DNA from: Ilex aquifolium
Lineage: Eukaryota > Streptophyta > Magnoliopsida > Aquifoliales > Aquifoliaceae
Direction of reading: 5' to 3'
Length of the DNA stretch: 64,000 bases
NCBI GenBank assembly: GCA_951799425.1
Contig: OX637398.1
Span: forward strand, 3,219,501 to 3,283,500
A model generated the notes under the pieces. That model searched no databases and was not told where the DNA came from. It was given only the letters and a program-made list of their open reading frames with translations. Positions 23,430-36,000 of this stretch are shown here, in pieces; the first letter of the stretch is position 1, and each line of letters starts with the position of its first letter. A program made the translations under genes and the position numbers.

Positions 23430-26063
23430 GACAATGCCCTCATCACGTCGTCTCCTGTTCTGGTAGATCCAACAGGGTATGTATATTCTACATGGTTTAT
23501 TAGCTGTCTAATATTTCCTTACTTCTCATATTTGTGTGCATACAATTTTTATTTGTAGATCCCCACCAGAACCCTTTAGCGATGTTGACAGTATGTTTAC
23601 TGATGACGAATTGAATGTTATTGTCCCTGTCAATAATGAGCGTCATTTTCTCGGGCCGATGAATATTCAGTGTCCTTATTGTTCGGCTTTACATTGGCGG
23701 GATGAACGATTATCTTGCACAGGATTGTCCAATCCAAGATTTGGAACATGTTGTCTACAAGGAAAAATTAGGTTACCGGAACTCATTGCACCCCCACCTC
23801 CTATTCGTGCATTGTACGATGGTCATGATGGTCAATCAAAATCATTTCGCCGGCATATTAGGGAGTACAATGCAGCCAATGCTTTCACGAGTTTGGGTGC
23901 TAAGCTTGACGACAGATTACTCAACTCAAGAGGGCCAACATCATTTACTATCCATGGGGAATTACGTCACCGTACCAGGTCATTGCCTTATAGATGACCC
24001 AGTCACTGCATTGAATATTCGGTGTGCGCGGAATAATAATATGCGTCGAAATGTCCTGCACACTATACAGAATTGTTTGTTGTCAGTGAATCATTTTGCT
24101 TCAAAGTACAAACGTGCACATGAAATACTAACCGAGTCAGAATCTTCAGATCATGATTTACATGCTCACCTTCATTACACCTCATCAACTGATAGGCATC
24201 GGTACAACCTTCCAACCACAGATGAAATAGCTGTGATTTTGCCTGGTGATGGTAGTGAGAGTAGTTGTATGCGGGATATTGTTCTGCACCTAAGAGGAGA
24301 TAATAGAGCATTGATGCAGATCAATGAGTGTCACCCAGCATACTTACCATTACATTATGTACTTATGTTTCCTACTGGTGAGCTTGGTTGGGAACCTGAT
24401 CTGCGACAATGGAACTCCGAACAAAGTGATTTCTCGGCCAGAAGGATTACACAGATGCAATTCTATAGTTATCGTATGTTTCCGCATCCCACTGAGTATT
24501 CAACAATTCTGAGAGGAGGAAAGTTATTTCAAGAGTTTATAGTAGATGCTTGGGCATCAACTGAGCAAAACAGGTTGTCTTACATCAGACTCAATCAGGA
24601 TAAGCTGTGTCGGGAGCTATACTTGAATTTGTGTGACGGCAGTGTTGATGAGTTAGGCCCCGATCAGATCGGACAACGCTTTGTTCTGCCATCGTCATTT
24701 ACTGGGAGTGCACGTAACATGAGCCAGATTTTTCATGACTCAATGGCCATTACAAGGTACCACCAACACCCTGACATCTTTCTCACCATGACGGCCAACC
24801 CAAAATGGCCTGAAATAACAGCTGCCTTACTAGAACACCAAACCTCTTTGGATCGTCCAGACATAGTTGCCCGAGTGTTTGAGTTAAAACGGCGTGCCCT
24901 GATGCATGAGGTAAAAACTGAACAAATTTTTGGTCGAAATGTTGTTCATGTATTCACAATTGAGTTCCAAAAACGAGGGTTACCTCACATGCATGCTTTA
25001 TTCTTCCTTCATGGTCCAGACAAGATTCAAACAACTGCACAAGTGGATCGGTTAGTTAGTGCTGAATTCCCAGATCCATCCATTGATCCAACTCTCTACG
25101 AAACAATCAAGAGTTGTATGGTTCATGGTCCGTGTGGTTCCCGAAACCCACATTCAACTTGCATGGTAAACGGTGCATGTCGGTTCCACTATCCAAAAGC
25201 CTTTGCAAATTCGACTACTATGGATGAACATGGGTACCCTGTTTACCGTCGTCGCCGTAATGGTCAGTCTCACACCACTAGAGGGCATACATTTGATAAT
25301 CGGGACGTCGTACCTTACAATCCACACCTATCAAGAAAGTTCAACTGTCATATAAACGTGGAGGTCTGTGCAGGAATGAGGAGTGTCAAATATATCCACA
25401 AGTACATTTACAAAGGTCATGACCGCGCAACAATGGTTTTAGAAGGACCAGATGGAAACAATGAGATAAAACAATACCTTGATGCAAGGTATATTGGACC
25501 GACAGAGGCTGCATGGCGGCTCTTCGGTTATCCTCTCCATGAAGAAATTCCTTCGGTTGTACGGCTAGATCTACATTTACCTGGGATGCATCAAGTTGTT
25601 TACGATCCTGCTAAAACCCTTGAAACAATTAGACTTGGGTCTAGGAGTCAAAACACAACTTTGACCGGATTTTTTGATTGTTGTTCTTCAAATGATGTTG
25701 CACGTGCCTACACATACCAGGAATTTCCCCAACATTTTGTTTGGAACAAAGGTCGAAAGATTTGGACTCCGAGGCAAAGGGGGTTTGCAATTGGCAGATT
25801 ATACTTTGCTACGCCCAATTCTGGGGAGCGGTTTTACCTTCGGTTGCTATTAACAGTTGTTAGAGGACCACGGTCTTTTGATGGTCTACGCACAATCAAT
25901 GGTGTGATTCATGATAGTTTCAAATCAGCATGTGTAGCTATGAGGCTCTTGGAAGATGATGCAGAGTGGGTACAATGCCTCCATGAGGCTTCAACCATGA
26001 ATACGGGATACCAGTTACGGCGATTATTCTGCATTATTCTTATAGAATGTTCCCCACTACAGC

Positions 26064-26669
26064 CAGGGGCGGAGCCAGAAATTATATTTAGGGTGGGCAC
26101 TTTACTAAAAAAATTTAATTTTTTTCTTCTAATCAATAAAAATAAAATAATATATTCAAATTTACTATATTGTATTCGATACTTAAAAATTCATAAAATA
26201 CGAAAGTGTCAAACTTTGATAAATATAGCATACATAAATAAAAACAAACAAAAATGAGAGGCTAATTATAACCCTTTATAACAAATGAAGCAAACTGCAT
26301 AAAAGATACTATAATATTTTTTCATATATATGATCAAATTATTAGTCATTAATCACTCATTTAATTAAGTAACCTAGTTGCCATAATCTCTATAGCTTTT
26401 TTTTTTTAATTGGAATCTCTATAGCTTAAAAAAAATGAGTTCGACATGTCAAAAACTTATATAGATGTATCCTTAAAGTGTCCAAAGTGTGTTCAAAAAT
26501 TCATAATTATTTAAGTACGGGGACTATACTAATTAATAGAACAAAAAATAATAGTGTGGGCACACTTAAATATACTTCAAATTATTTGAAATATACATAA
26601 GTAATATTTTAAAAAAAAAATTGAGGGTGGGCACGTGCCCCCCCTGGCCCTCAAGTAGCTCCGCCCCTG
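26064..26669. mobile_element. Non-autonomous hAT element inserted in RepHel
   Basis: The 606-bp AT-rich element has ends CAGGGGCGGAGCCAG and, reversed, CAGGGGCGGAGCTACTTG. Subterminal GGGTGGGCAC occurs in both arms. The 8-bp flanks are ACTACAGC (26056-26063) and AATACAGC (26670-26677), one mismatch apart. Skipping the element and one flank restores continuous RepHel coding across [11 protein letters not shown], which confirms the boundaries. It shares its first 15 bases with the element at 55340. Confidence 0.92.
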
Positions 26670-28430
26670 AATACAGCCATGCACTTTGTGGAATCAATTC
26701 TCCGTCCATATATGTGATGATCTCCGTCACAAGCTACAAATAACTTTTGGCATATGCGATCCAACGCAGTCTCAAATCGAAGATTACGGTCTATATCTGA
26801 TTGATCAGTTGCTACATGAATCTGGGAAAAAATTGGATGACTTCCCACCTATGCCACACCCCGTTCAAAATTGGAGTTATGTTTCAGGTAATAGATTGTT
26901 GATCGATCATATGCAACTACGCAACGAAGCAAATCAACTGAATGACCTTTTGAATATTGATGTTTTAAATAATGCTCAACGTACGGCTTACGATGCTATC
27001 ACTATCTCCGTTGCTGAGAATCAAGGCAAAATATTTTTCCTCAGTGGAGGTGCAGGAACAGGGAAAACCTTTTTGTACAACACCATCACCACTAAAATGC
27101 GCAGCGAGGGTCATATCGTCATTACAGTTGCTTCATCAGGCATTGCATCGTTGTTGTTGTTAGGCGGTCGGACAGCTCATTCTACATTCTGCATTCCATT
27201 TGATATCATAGAAAGTTCGGTATGTGGTTTCAGCAAACAATCACCGCATGAGGAATTATTTAGGGAGGCTCGCTTGATAATATGGGACGAGGTTCCCATG
27301 CAGCATCGACATGGTGTTGAGGCAGTTGATCGCACACTCCGCGACGTTCGTGATGATAACCGACCATTCGGCGGTATCACGATCGTGCTTGGCGGGGATT
27401 TCCGTCAAATATTACCGGTGATACCTAAGGGTGGGCGAGAACAAATTGTCGGTGCATCCTTAAGACGTTCTGCAATGTGGGCGAGTGTGTGCGTATTTAC
27501 TTTGACCATAAACATGCGTTTGAATAGCAATCATCCTGCAAATTCTTCTCACGCATCTTTCTTGGAAGAGGTAATTTATATTATAGATTTATTTATATAA
27601 ATACCGTCTAATTATTCATTTACATGTACTAACTGAATTCACATCATACTTAGATTGGGATCAGTACGCAAGATACTGTGGAACTTCCACCAACAATACA
27701 CAGGTGTCAAACTCTGCATGAACTAATTTCGAGAGTTTATCCACAACTAGATGTGCTCAGTGCGGTAACCCCAACCTACTTAACTGAGCGCACAATTCTT
27801 TCCGCTCGGAATGATGATGTCTGTTCTATCAATGATGCTGCTCTACAAATATACCCTGGCGAGACGTATACCTACTTGGCAGCTGACAAGGTGTCGGATG
27901 GGGACGAACTCTGTCGTTCTACCACTAATCAATATCCAAGTGAGTTTCTGAATTCTCTAAACCCGTCAGGTTTACCGCCTTTCAAGTTGGAGCTAAAGGT
28001 CGGGTGCCCCATCATTTTGTTGAGGAATATAGCCCCGAAAGATGGCCTCTGTAACGGGACTAGACTAATGGTTGTCAAGTGCGCATCGCGGGTTATTGAG
28101 ACTATAATTCTAACTGGTGACAAATCTGGGAATTTGTGTTTCATCCCACGGATATCATTATCACCGTCGTCTAAAGATTTACCATTTCAAATGACTAGAC
28201 GCCAATTCCCAGTACGCTTAACATATGCTATGACAATCAACAAGTCGCAAGGCCAGTCAGTCAAGTTTGTTGGAGTAGATCTGCGTTTGCCTGTATTCAG
28301 CCACGGTCACCTATATGTGGCCATGTCTAGATGCACGTCGGCTGATCGCATCAGTGTTCTTCTCCCTCCTAATGGATCAGCTACCACGACAAATATCGTA
28401 TATCCGGAGGTTTTGTTGGACTCGGTGTAA

Positions 28431-31400
28431 ATATTACTACCTTTTTCAATGTATTGCAACTTACGTCAGGTCTAGGTCCATAACTTTTGTTATAGTTTTA
28501 ATAGCTTTTTCCACACATGTATGATGATAAATTTCCAGTGATTATATGTTTATTTTTTGAATTCATGAGCATATGTGTTCAATGATGCTGAATTTGGTTT
28601 TCTGCTTATAAGGATATTATGAGATGACTTTATTGATTTAAAGTGGTTTATTTTACTTGATGTTCCATTTAATGCGGAGATGTACGTGTTAACCAAAGGT
28701 TGCTTATTGATATCCCAGTGGGACGAGCCAAACAGATACTTCCAAATGGCAGGGTACCAATGCTTTTCACTATTTCAGTATGAAAACAATTTTTTTGGAA
28801 CTTTTTTTTTCATCAGTTTGGTTTTAAGTGTTTGTAGATGCTTAGTCGAAATTTGCATATAAAATAGTGAGGCAGTATTTTGGAAAAAATTCCATGGTGA
28901 GAACATAATTCATATCATGAATCAATCTAGCAATGCTCCTTAAACCGGGCCAGACAAACATGTACAATTCTGTAGGTTTGTCTTCTTACTATCATTATGT
29001 GACTTAAATTGTTTTCCATTATTAATTGTTTTTGTCCAAGTCGTTCTGTTTTTGTCATCCTTGGTATTACAATAGTTTTGGTGCATGCCGAGACACTAAG
29101 TTCCTTGAACTGGTGTATGCCAAATTTTTTGTCCATTTCTCCGTGGCTCTGATGCTCATAATTTTTAGACCATAGTGGATACTCATTCAAAAGTTTTTGC
29201 TTTGAGTTATTTTATTTTTTGTGTTGTGGAAAGATTTTTGTGTTTCAAATTTTGTTGAGATTTTATTCTTAGAAGGTAATGCATTTTCAGACAACATAAC
29301 AAGGGAATGTGGCATGTTTTGCATTTGAATTGACAGAGTAGACAGTTTTTACGTGAGCTTTGGGCCCCTCTCTCTCTACCCTTTGTCTTTTGCTGCACTT
29401 TGTTTTTAATTAATTGTGTTTCTGTGGATTTTCTGCTATATTGATGTGTTTGGGAACAAACAGTACTCTTTGCATCTACTTTATTGGATGGGTTCAAATT
29501 TTCCCAATCTGGTGACATCCGTTGAATTGATTGTTGGGAGTTCCGTTGAAGACGCAATTATTGATGCAAATATGGTGATCGTAATGACGTTGTGATTCCT
29601 CTTTGTGGTGGTCCCGAGACCAGTGTCGGTGGAGCTTTTGTAGGATGTAAAAAATCGAGGGTTAGTTTAGTTAAATTTGGTTTGATAGTATTGGGTTGTT
29701 TATCTAATTGAATTTTCGTGTTTAGTTAGATTCTTGAATGGATGGTTTGAATGTGCTTCTTAATTATGGATCATAATATTGTGCTTAATGATTTTGAGTT
29801 GCTTTTAATTGATTGTAGTTTATTAATACACGGGAACCGGGTGTCGATAATCTGTTGATGGTGGCCGACAAAATCATAATCATTTTTACATGGGATAGTC
29901 ATTACTTTTAATTGTTTTCATCTTAGCTTTTTTACTTGGTCTCTTTTTCCCAAGTATTAATTTTATTAGTATTTAACAGTCCATGTAATCAGCAAACTTC
30001 TTCCTTCATAGGAAAATTGTTGTGTGAGATGTTGATTTGAAATGCTCTTCATTTGTTAGTTTCCATGTATGACGTGCTGGTAATCATCTAAGCATATTAT
30101 CTATTTTTTTTTTGGGGGGTTTGGATTTTGGTAAAATTTAATTTGTTTATATTTGTTTTGTTGCAGTAAATGGTGAGATTTGCTTGCAAATTTCTTTTTT
30201 ATATTATAGCAAAATTGAAACTTTATTTCAAATTTGGAATTATTGGATTTGGGATTTTGTTTCGGCATTGGACTTGACAAGGTTAGGCCAGGTGTATACA
30301 TTTTCTCTCTTTAGGATTTTATCTTCTAAGCAACCTATATTGTCGTGGGAATACTTTTGGTTTATTTTATAAAGTGTTGGAAGCTATCAGCATAATAAGC
30401 TTGACATTCTAATTTTTTGTTTTGCATTGAATTTGTCCACTGAGTTTTCACTGAATAATTGCACCAAGTCGAGGAAATTTACAAAAATATTTGCACCGGT
30501 TTTAGGGGCATGGGTTGGTAGAGGCTGGGTAAGGGGCTTATTGGGGTTATGTTCAACCACGCATGATGATATTCTTCATTGGACATAGACTAGCACCACT
30601 GAGGGATTCACTAAGGTCATTAATTTTTAATTCTTTTAATTGTTAACTAAATTTGGTTTGCCAGTTGAGTTAGTTTCCATGTTTAAATTTTGTGTGAATG
30701 GGAATCCAATCATAATTATTAGTGATTGGAAATAATAATTATGTTTCATTTTTTCCCATATGAATGCTAAAACTGATATTAGTTTTTCAGTAATCTCGAA
30801 ACTGCATATTGAAAAGCACCGATTGTTGCCGAAGAACTCATTACCAGCAAAGATGCTGCTAACACAAGTAAGACAATTTTCCCTCTCATTTCATTTCTTT
30901 TCCATTAAATTCCCAAGTTTGTTGGTGATTCACTTAAAAAATAGTTGGTTTTTGTTTGACAGTTGGGAAAGAGATTGTGGGTTTATTGGGTCATATTTGG
31001 TTTTAAAGTCTTGCTGATTTCTCTAAAATGTGGGCTGTGGCACTTGCGACAAAATTTGGGACAGTTCTATAATTATCAATTTTATGTTGAATCCAACTAA
31101 CGATAAAAGTAAGGGGTCTCATTGTTTCGAATTTACAATTGTTTTATTTTGAATTTATAATTGGTTATATTTCAAATATTTTCAGGTATACATGGAAGGA
31201 TATGAAGATGAAGTTGAAGGTGTTTCTCTATTTGTGCATGTGTGTATTTCTTGTGTTCCGTCTTTTGTATAGTTAACTAATTATACATGGTTATGATGAT
31301 TTTGTTTTTTTGGTTTGGAAAAACATGGTTACGATGATTGTGGTGATATGTATAATTTATAGACAGGTTTAGATTTTTTTGGGTTTCTACTTTTAGAGGA

Positions 31401-32531
31401 AACTCTGCCCAAATTTCTTGAAATTAGTAGGGACTAGCTTGATGTGGTTGGATATGTGTTGATGATTGGGTATGTATTAATTATTGTAGTGGTATGGTGA
31501 ATTATGATGATTGTTATGTATGATTGTAAGTTCTGTAGACAGGTTTATATTATAGATGAGCTCTTATTTTAAGAGAAAATTATGCCGAAATTTCTGGACA
31601 ATATTTAGTTATTATAGTTATTAGACGGAACACAAAAAATAGTTATTATGTATAATTGTAAGTTTTATAGACAGGTTTAGATTTTTTTGAGCTTCTAAAT
31701 CTACATAAACCCCAAAAATCTACCCAAAGTGTCTCTGATACACAACGTCCTTCGATGTACCAAAATAGAGATATTCTCAGGTTTTGGTATCGATGAAATA
31801 CCAAACTGATTTCTTCCTCCATCAAAATTATTTTGCTACCCAACAACAAACACAAATACTATCTGACCTTGGATGAAAAAAAATCCAAAAAATAATTGAA
31901 GTAATGAAAGAACAAATTAATAGACACAAACCAAAGCACATAGTTGTAATATATCTGTTTTGTTTTGTCCACCCATCGGATCTGCTCTCTCTCTCTCTCG
32001 ATCTATCTAATCTCCTCTCGCGTGCAATTAGATCTAATTTCCTCTCGCATGCAATTATAAATGTTATAATAGAATATAAATTTTGGTTGTAAAATTTAAA
32101 ATATTTGATAATATCAAAGGCCCCGAGTAATTAAGTGATAAATTTCAGGAGATTTGGGTGTAAATCTCCCAAAAAATTATAAACAAATTTTCGGCTTTGT
32201 GTTGTTAAAAAATGAAATTTATTAAATCAAAATTTATTCAAAACTAAGTACCTAAGTATTCTCATTTTGGATTGACATCATACCAATTCAAAGTTAGTAT
32301 AAGATTGGATTAGATTTCTTTATAAAGGGCGCAATGGTCATTTCATCATCTTTTATTTACACATTTGAATGGAGCCCACAAAACAAGCATTTTTCATCAA
32401 AAGATGGGATATGATGGAATACTATTCAATAAGATTAAATCAACTCAGATTACTTTACATTGAGTTGGATTAGATTCCAATTCAAATTCAATCCAACCCA
32501 ACCCAATTCACCATGCTGATCCAAACACTGG
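28431..32531 (+). other. Region downstream of RepHel; scraps of an unidentified gene
   Basis: This is mostly AT-rich non-coding DNA. Two exon-like pieces with proper splice borders are in frame with each other: 30791-30867 (KLHIEKHRLLPKN...AKMLLTQ) and 31186-31219 (VYMEGYEDEVE). The parent gene is not recognised. At 31340-31700 a motif containing ATAGACAGGTTTAGATTTTTTT recurs three times in degraded form. A stem GGAGATTT/AAATCTCC is at 32148-32169. The Helitron 3' end should lie somewhere here but no CTRR terminus with an adjacent hairpin was convincing. Confidence 0.35.
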
Positions 32532-32601
32532 TTTGCTTTCTCCGTGAAGGTTAGTCGCCCATGAGGAGAGTTTGCTTTCTCCGTGAAGGTTAGTCGCCCA
32601 T

Positions 32602-32653
<52 letters not shown>

Positions 32654-32660
32654 TGTGTGC
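32532..32660 (+). repeat. 39-bp duplication followed by (GA)n(GT)n
   Basis: Two identical 39-bp units beginning TTTGCTTTCTCCGTGAAGG are joined head to tail (32532-32570, 32571-32609). They run into a GA microsatellite of about 24 units and a short GT run. Confidence 0.9.
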
Positions 32661-32821
32661 AGTACTCTAGCCTGGCATCCATGGTATGGTAGAGTCTAGT
32701 CCAATGAACAGTGGTTGGGACACGAGAGCCTGTTTAAACAGAGAGGAGAAGACTACCTTACCGTTGAAAATTCACAAGTCTTGCGAGTTAAACTATAAAT
32801 TTTGACTTCATATCATAACTT

Positions 32822-33030
32822 TTTGGGGTCATTTGTAACCTTCATAGTAATCCTCAAAAGTTGTAAATGATTATCAAAAGTAATAAATAATCTTCAAAAA
32901 TTATAAATGACTTCTAAAAATTATAAATAACCCTCAAATTTTATAAATGACTTCTAAAAATTTTAAATAACCCTCAAATTTTATAAATGACCTTCAAAAT
33001 TTATAAAAGAAACTCACAAAACTTATAAAT
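32822..33030 (+). repeat. Short-period AT-rich tandem array
   Basis: About nine to ten monomers of 18-20 bases of the form TTATAAATGACTTCTAAAAA / TTATAAATAACCCTCAAA alternate in two variants, giving a higher-order period of about 38 bases. No coding or regulatory function is evident. Confidence 0.8.
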
Positions 33031-36000
33031 GATGGTATAGTACTGAATTTTTTTTGGTTACCGCAGACTTCTCCGAATAGAGAAAATTTTATATGGATTT
33101 AATACACTCATCTGACCATGTCAAGTGGTGTGCAAAATCAATGAAAACTCATGTTAGGTTTATAAGTTGGTTTTTTTTTTTATTTTTGTTATGATAAAGT
33201 GATAAATGACAGTTTACTGAAAATATAAAGTTTCTGTTTGGCTATGTAAACCTAGGCTCCAGCAGAGTGTGATATGTTAAATCCAAACAAAAATTTCTGT
33301 AGGCCTTAATAAAGATGTGTCCACAGTGTTCATGCAAGATGTAGATGCAGAATAACTTCACTTCGATGACCTAACAGTACAATTTAAACCCGGAATACTT
33401 TGTTCTTTGACTGGCCTCTAAAGTTGACAAGTCTATGAGAAAGGCTGAAAGCATGAAAGACGTCACAATCGACCAATAATTCTACATTTCACACTCCCCC
33501 CCCCCCCCCCCCCCAGACCGGAAGAAAAAGGAGGAAGAAGAAAAAAAAAAGAAGGAACAAATTAAAGACTTCTTCATAGTGGTTGTAAGACTTGATGGAC
33601 ATAGATGGCTCGAGAGTGTAACTCAGCTCAAAGCATTACTAGCATATAGGGTTGGAAATAAACCGAGTTGCTTATGAGTAGTTAGATATCTGTTTGAACT
33701 GAGCTCGAACTAACTTCTAAAATTCATTTAGTAAACAATTTGAGCCTGAGAAATGACTTATTCGGCTCATCTAGGCTCCTGGTTAGTTTGGTGAAGAGCT
33801 GCACCATTAGATCTAATGGAGTTCATTATAAAGAATTTATCAACATTATGCTAACTAATGTTTCAAAAATCTCTACCACTAGCAGTGGATAAAACTATGG
33901 TTTTTGAGGTTGGAGGTTCGAATCTTGGAGTTTATATTAGAACTCAGTGATTGACTAACTAGGTTCATTTTCGAGAAGAGTAATGGACGCAGTCAAGAAT
34001 CTCATGACCCTACCAGTGAGAATGTTGGTATTTGACGCTCCCTTTTTTTCCAAGCCAAAAATGGGATGGTTTTGTACTTGGCTACACTAGACAACCATGC
34101 GTCCAAATGTATGCACGCGGATAGTTGGGATAAACCTTTTTTTTTTTTTTCACTGTTTGGGGGTCGCGCATGCGCAGCACAAGTGCCGTCGTGTCATAGT
34201 TTCTATTTTCCCTTTGTTTACTAGTTTGGCAAAATGGAGTCAAAGTTAAGCTCGGTTGATTGAGCTTGTGCTATGGCTAATTCTATCGGATCATCAAGGA
34301 CTGCATGTTATGATCTGTGAGAGTGATTGCTATCCACCAGTGGGTCCTTGGATGCATTTTGCTCAGCTCACTATCACCATCACCCTTCATTATTGTCAGT
34401 ATCTTCATCATCATCAGTCACTATCTGTGGCTCAGAGAGATAGAGAGAGAGAGTTATCCTCTGCTAGCCAGGATGGTTGGAAGAAATATGACAGCTATCG
34501 CAGATGGGACAGAATGTAAATAATTGGAAGGAGACATATGGAAGGCAGCCAAGATTTATGATGATACAATCTAAACAATGATCTGTCCAAGCAGACTTGC
34601 AGTTACACATTTTTTGCCCGATATTTAAATCCTAATTTGGAAGCACCCAAGAGTTTTTTTTTTTCAATATAGCAATATGGGAAAGACGGCAGAGAAACTG
34701 AAGTGCACAATCCTTCTGCCATGAAATTTTAAAAGACCTATGAAAGAACATTGAAGCTTCAGCTTTCTGTATTTTTCTATGCCACTCTTCTGATCAATGA
34801 CCCCCCCTTTACCCACAAAAAAGTTCGAGAGAGAGACTCCCAAGGACTTGTGATTCCTAAGACTGCACCTATCCCAATTCCGGGAGAGTCTCAAAAAAGT
34901 TAGGACACATAAGATAACCGCAAATGCTAAAGGCTTCCCTAACAAAAACACTTCCCCCACCTGTTTAACATGTAGTAAATGGGCTGTAAATCAACTTGAT
35001 TTGTGACATTGAAATTGCAATTGTCTCACTAAATTACTATCCTATATTTTTCCCAATACCCTCTACTAACAGTAACAGGGGATGATGTGGCGGCTTCTCC
35101 TTAGTTACAATACCTTCTTCCAATTGTCAGAAAAAGCGGTTGATGCATAAACCATAGTCTCCATGCATCACTATCATTTTGGCCAAACCTTCAACTTAAA
35201 GATTGAGATTAGCTTTACAAAAAAAGTGAAGATTCAATACGTAATTCAAAAGCATATGTTAAATGAGGACTCAAGTAGTCAAGTTGAGAAAATAGTCGGC
35301 TGATGGGTCGGTGGGTCGGTGTAGCGCGCGGCTGTGGTATTCAAAAGAGTGGTGGCCATTAAACATACGTATTCTGGACTCTAAAAATCAAAAACTTCAG
35401 CTTCTGTCTGAGATCTGGGGACCATTTATTAGTCCACAATGATGGTAACCCTTAAATCCCAGTGCATCTGCTCCCCCTTCTCGATATGTCCGCCACTGCT
35501 TGTTTTCACCTTGTAGAGAAAGACAGATGTCAGATTGGTAAGAGGTACTAGAGTTATTTGTGCCACTGCTTCTCTTAATATCGCATGCGATGGTTTGGAA
35601 GTTTAACCTCATCCCCTTCCCCAAAAATATAAAAAATAATGAATATACCACATGAGTTTTCTGTTGAGTTAATATATCTTTTTTGCACAAAAGTTGAGTC
35701 CATATGACTATTGATACTTTTTTTTTGTTTCAAAGGTCGGGGATATTTAAGACAGTTTACGCGCACCTCGATTAATGATATTTTTGTTTCTCACAGATGA
35801 AAAATTAGGGAACGTCTACACTAAAGAGGCGAAGTCATCTATTGCTTTCCCTATTCTTCCGGGCCGGCCAAAGTTCTGAAGTCAAGCTTTTATGGTATTG
35901 TTAGACCAGGTAAGAGTTAATTTTCTGTTGATTTGCAGGACGCAAAAAGATAACTTTGTTTGTCATTTTAGTTAGGAGCAGCATGTTCCCTAATGAAATG

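Larger units (their letters stand above)
14625..28430 (+). mobile_element. Degenerate autonomous Helitron (3' end not located)
   Basis: The element is a rolling-circle transposon. The RepHel gene at 21497-28430 is unequivocal. A candidate 5' terminus is TCTATAATATAAAA at 14625, preceded by A as Helitron insertion between A and T requires. The same 14 bases start another element at 44613, and both are followed by ACGGTCT-type motifs. Bases 14640-21490 are non-coding for the transposase and hold CT-rich leader-like DNA, tandem repeats and captured gene fragments. I could not find the CTRR end with its hairpin, so the right border given is only the end of the helicase frame; the element may extend towards 32 kb. 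The 5' assignment is inference. Confidence 0.55.
21497..28430 (+). pseudogene. Helitron Rep/PIF1-helicase (RepHel), broken
   Basis: The gene encodes the rolling-circle transposase of the Helitron. Frame-consistent exons are 21497-21520, 21600-21677, 21761-21871, 22370-22738, 23013-23476, 23559-27570 and 27654-28430, all with GT-AG junctions. Order of domains: an Arg-rich N-terminus (QRARRERNR); a zinc-finger-like CPYCSALHW...CC block; the Helitron N-terminal/Rep domain with HUH-type motif GLPHMHALFFL (HMH at 24986-24994); the two-tyrosine block KYIHKYIYKG (about 25387); then a PIF1 helicase with Walker A GGAGTGKT (27049-27072), Walker [16 protein letters not shown], and terminal TINKSQGQS and LYVAMSRC. 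Breaks: the frame changes near 23.98-24.0 kb, where one frame stops at 23997 and homology continues in another; and a hAT element interrupts the gene at 26064-26669. Otherwise the domains are well preserved, so inactivation is fairly recent. Confidence 0.93.

Noticed and set aside
32148-32169. Hairpin GGAGATTT-GGGTGT-AAATCTCC as the Helitron 3' end
   Set aside because: No CTRR followed by T lies at the expected distance after the stem.
32646-32701. ACTCTA...TAGAGTCTAG|T as the Helitron 3' end
   Set aside because: It ends in CTAG before T and has a six-base inverted repeat, but the loop is over 20 bases and it lies after unrelated tandem and GA repeats.
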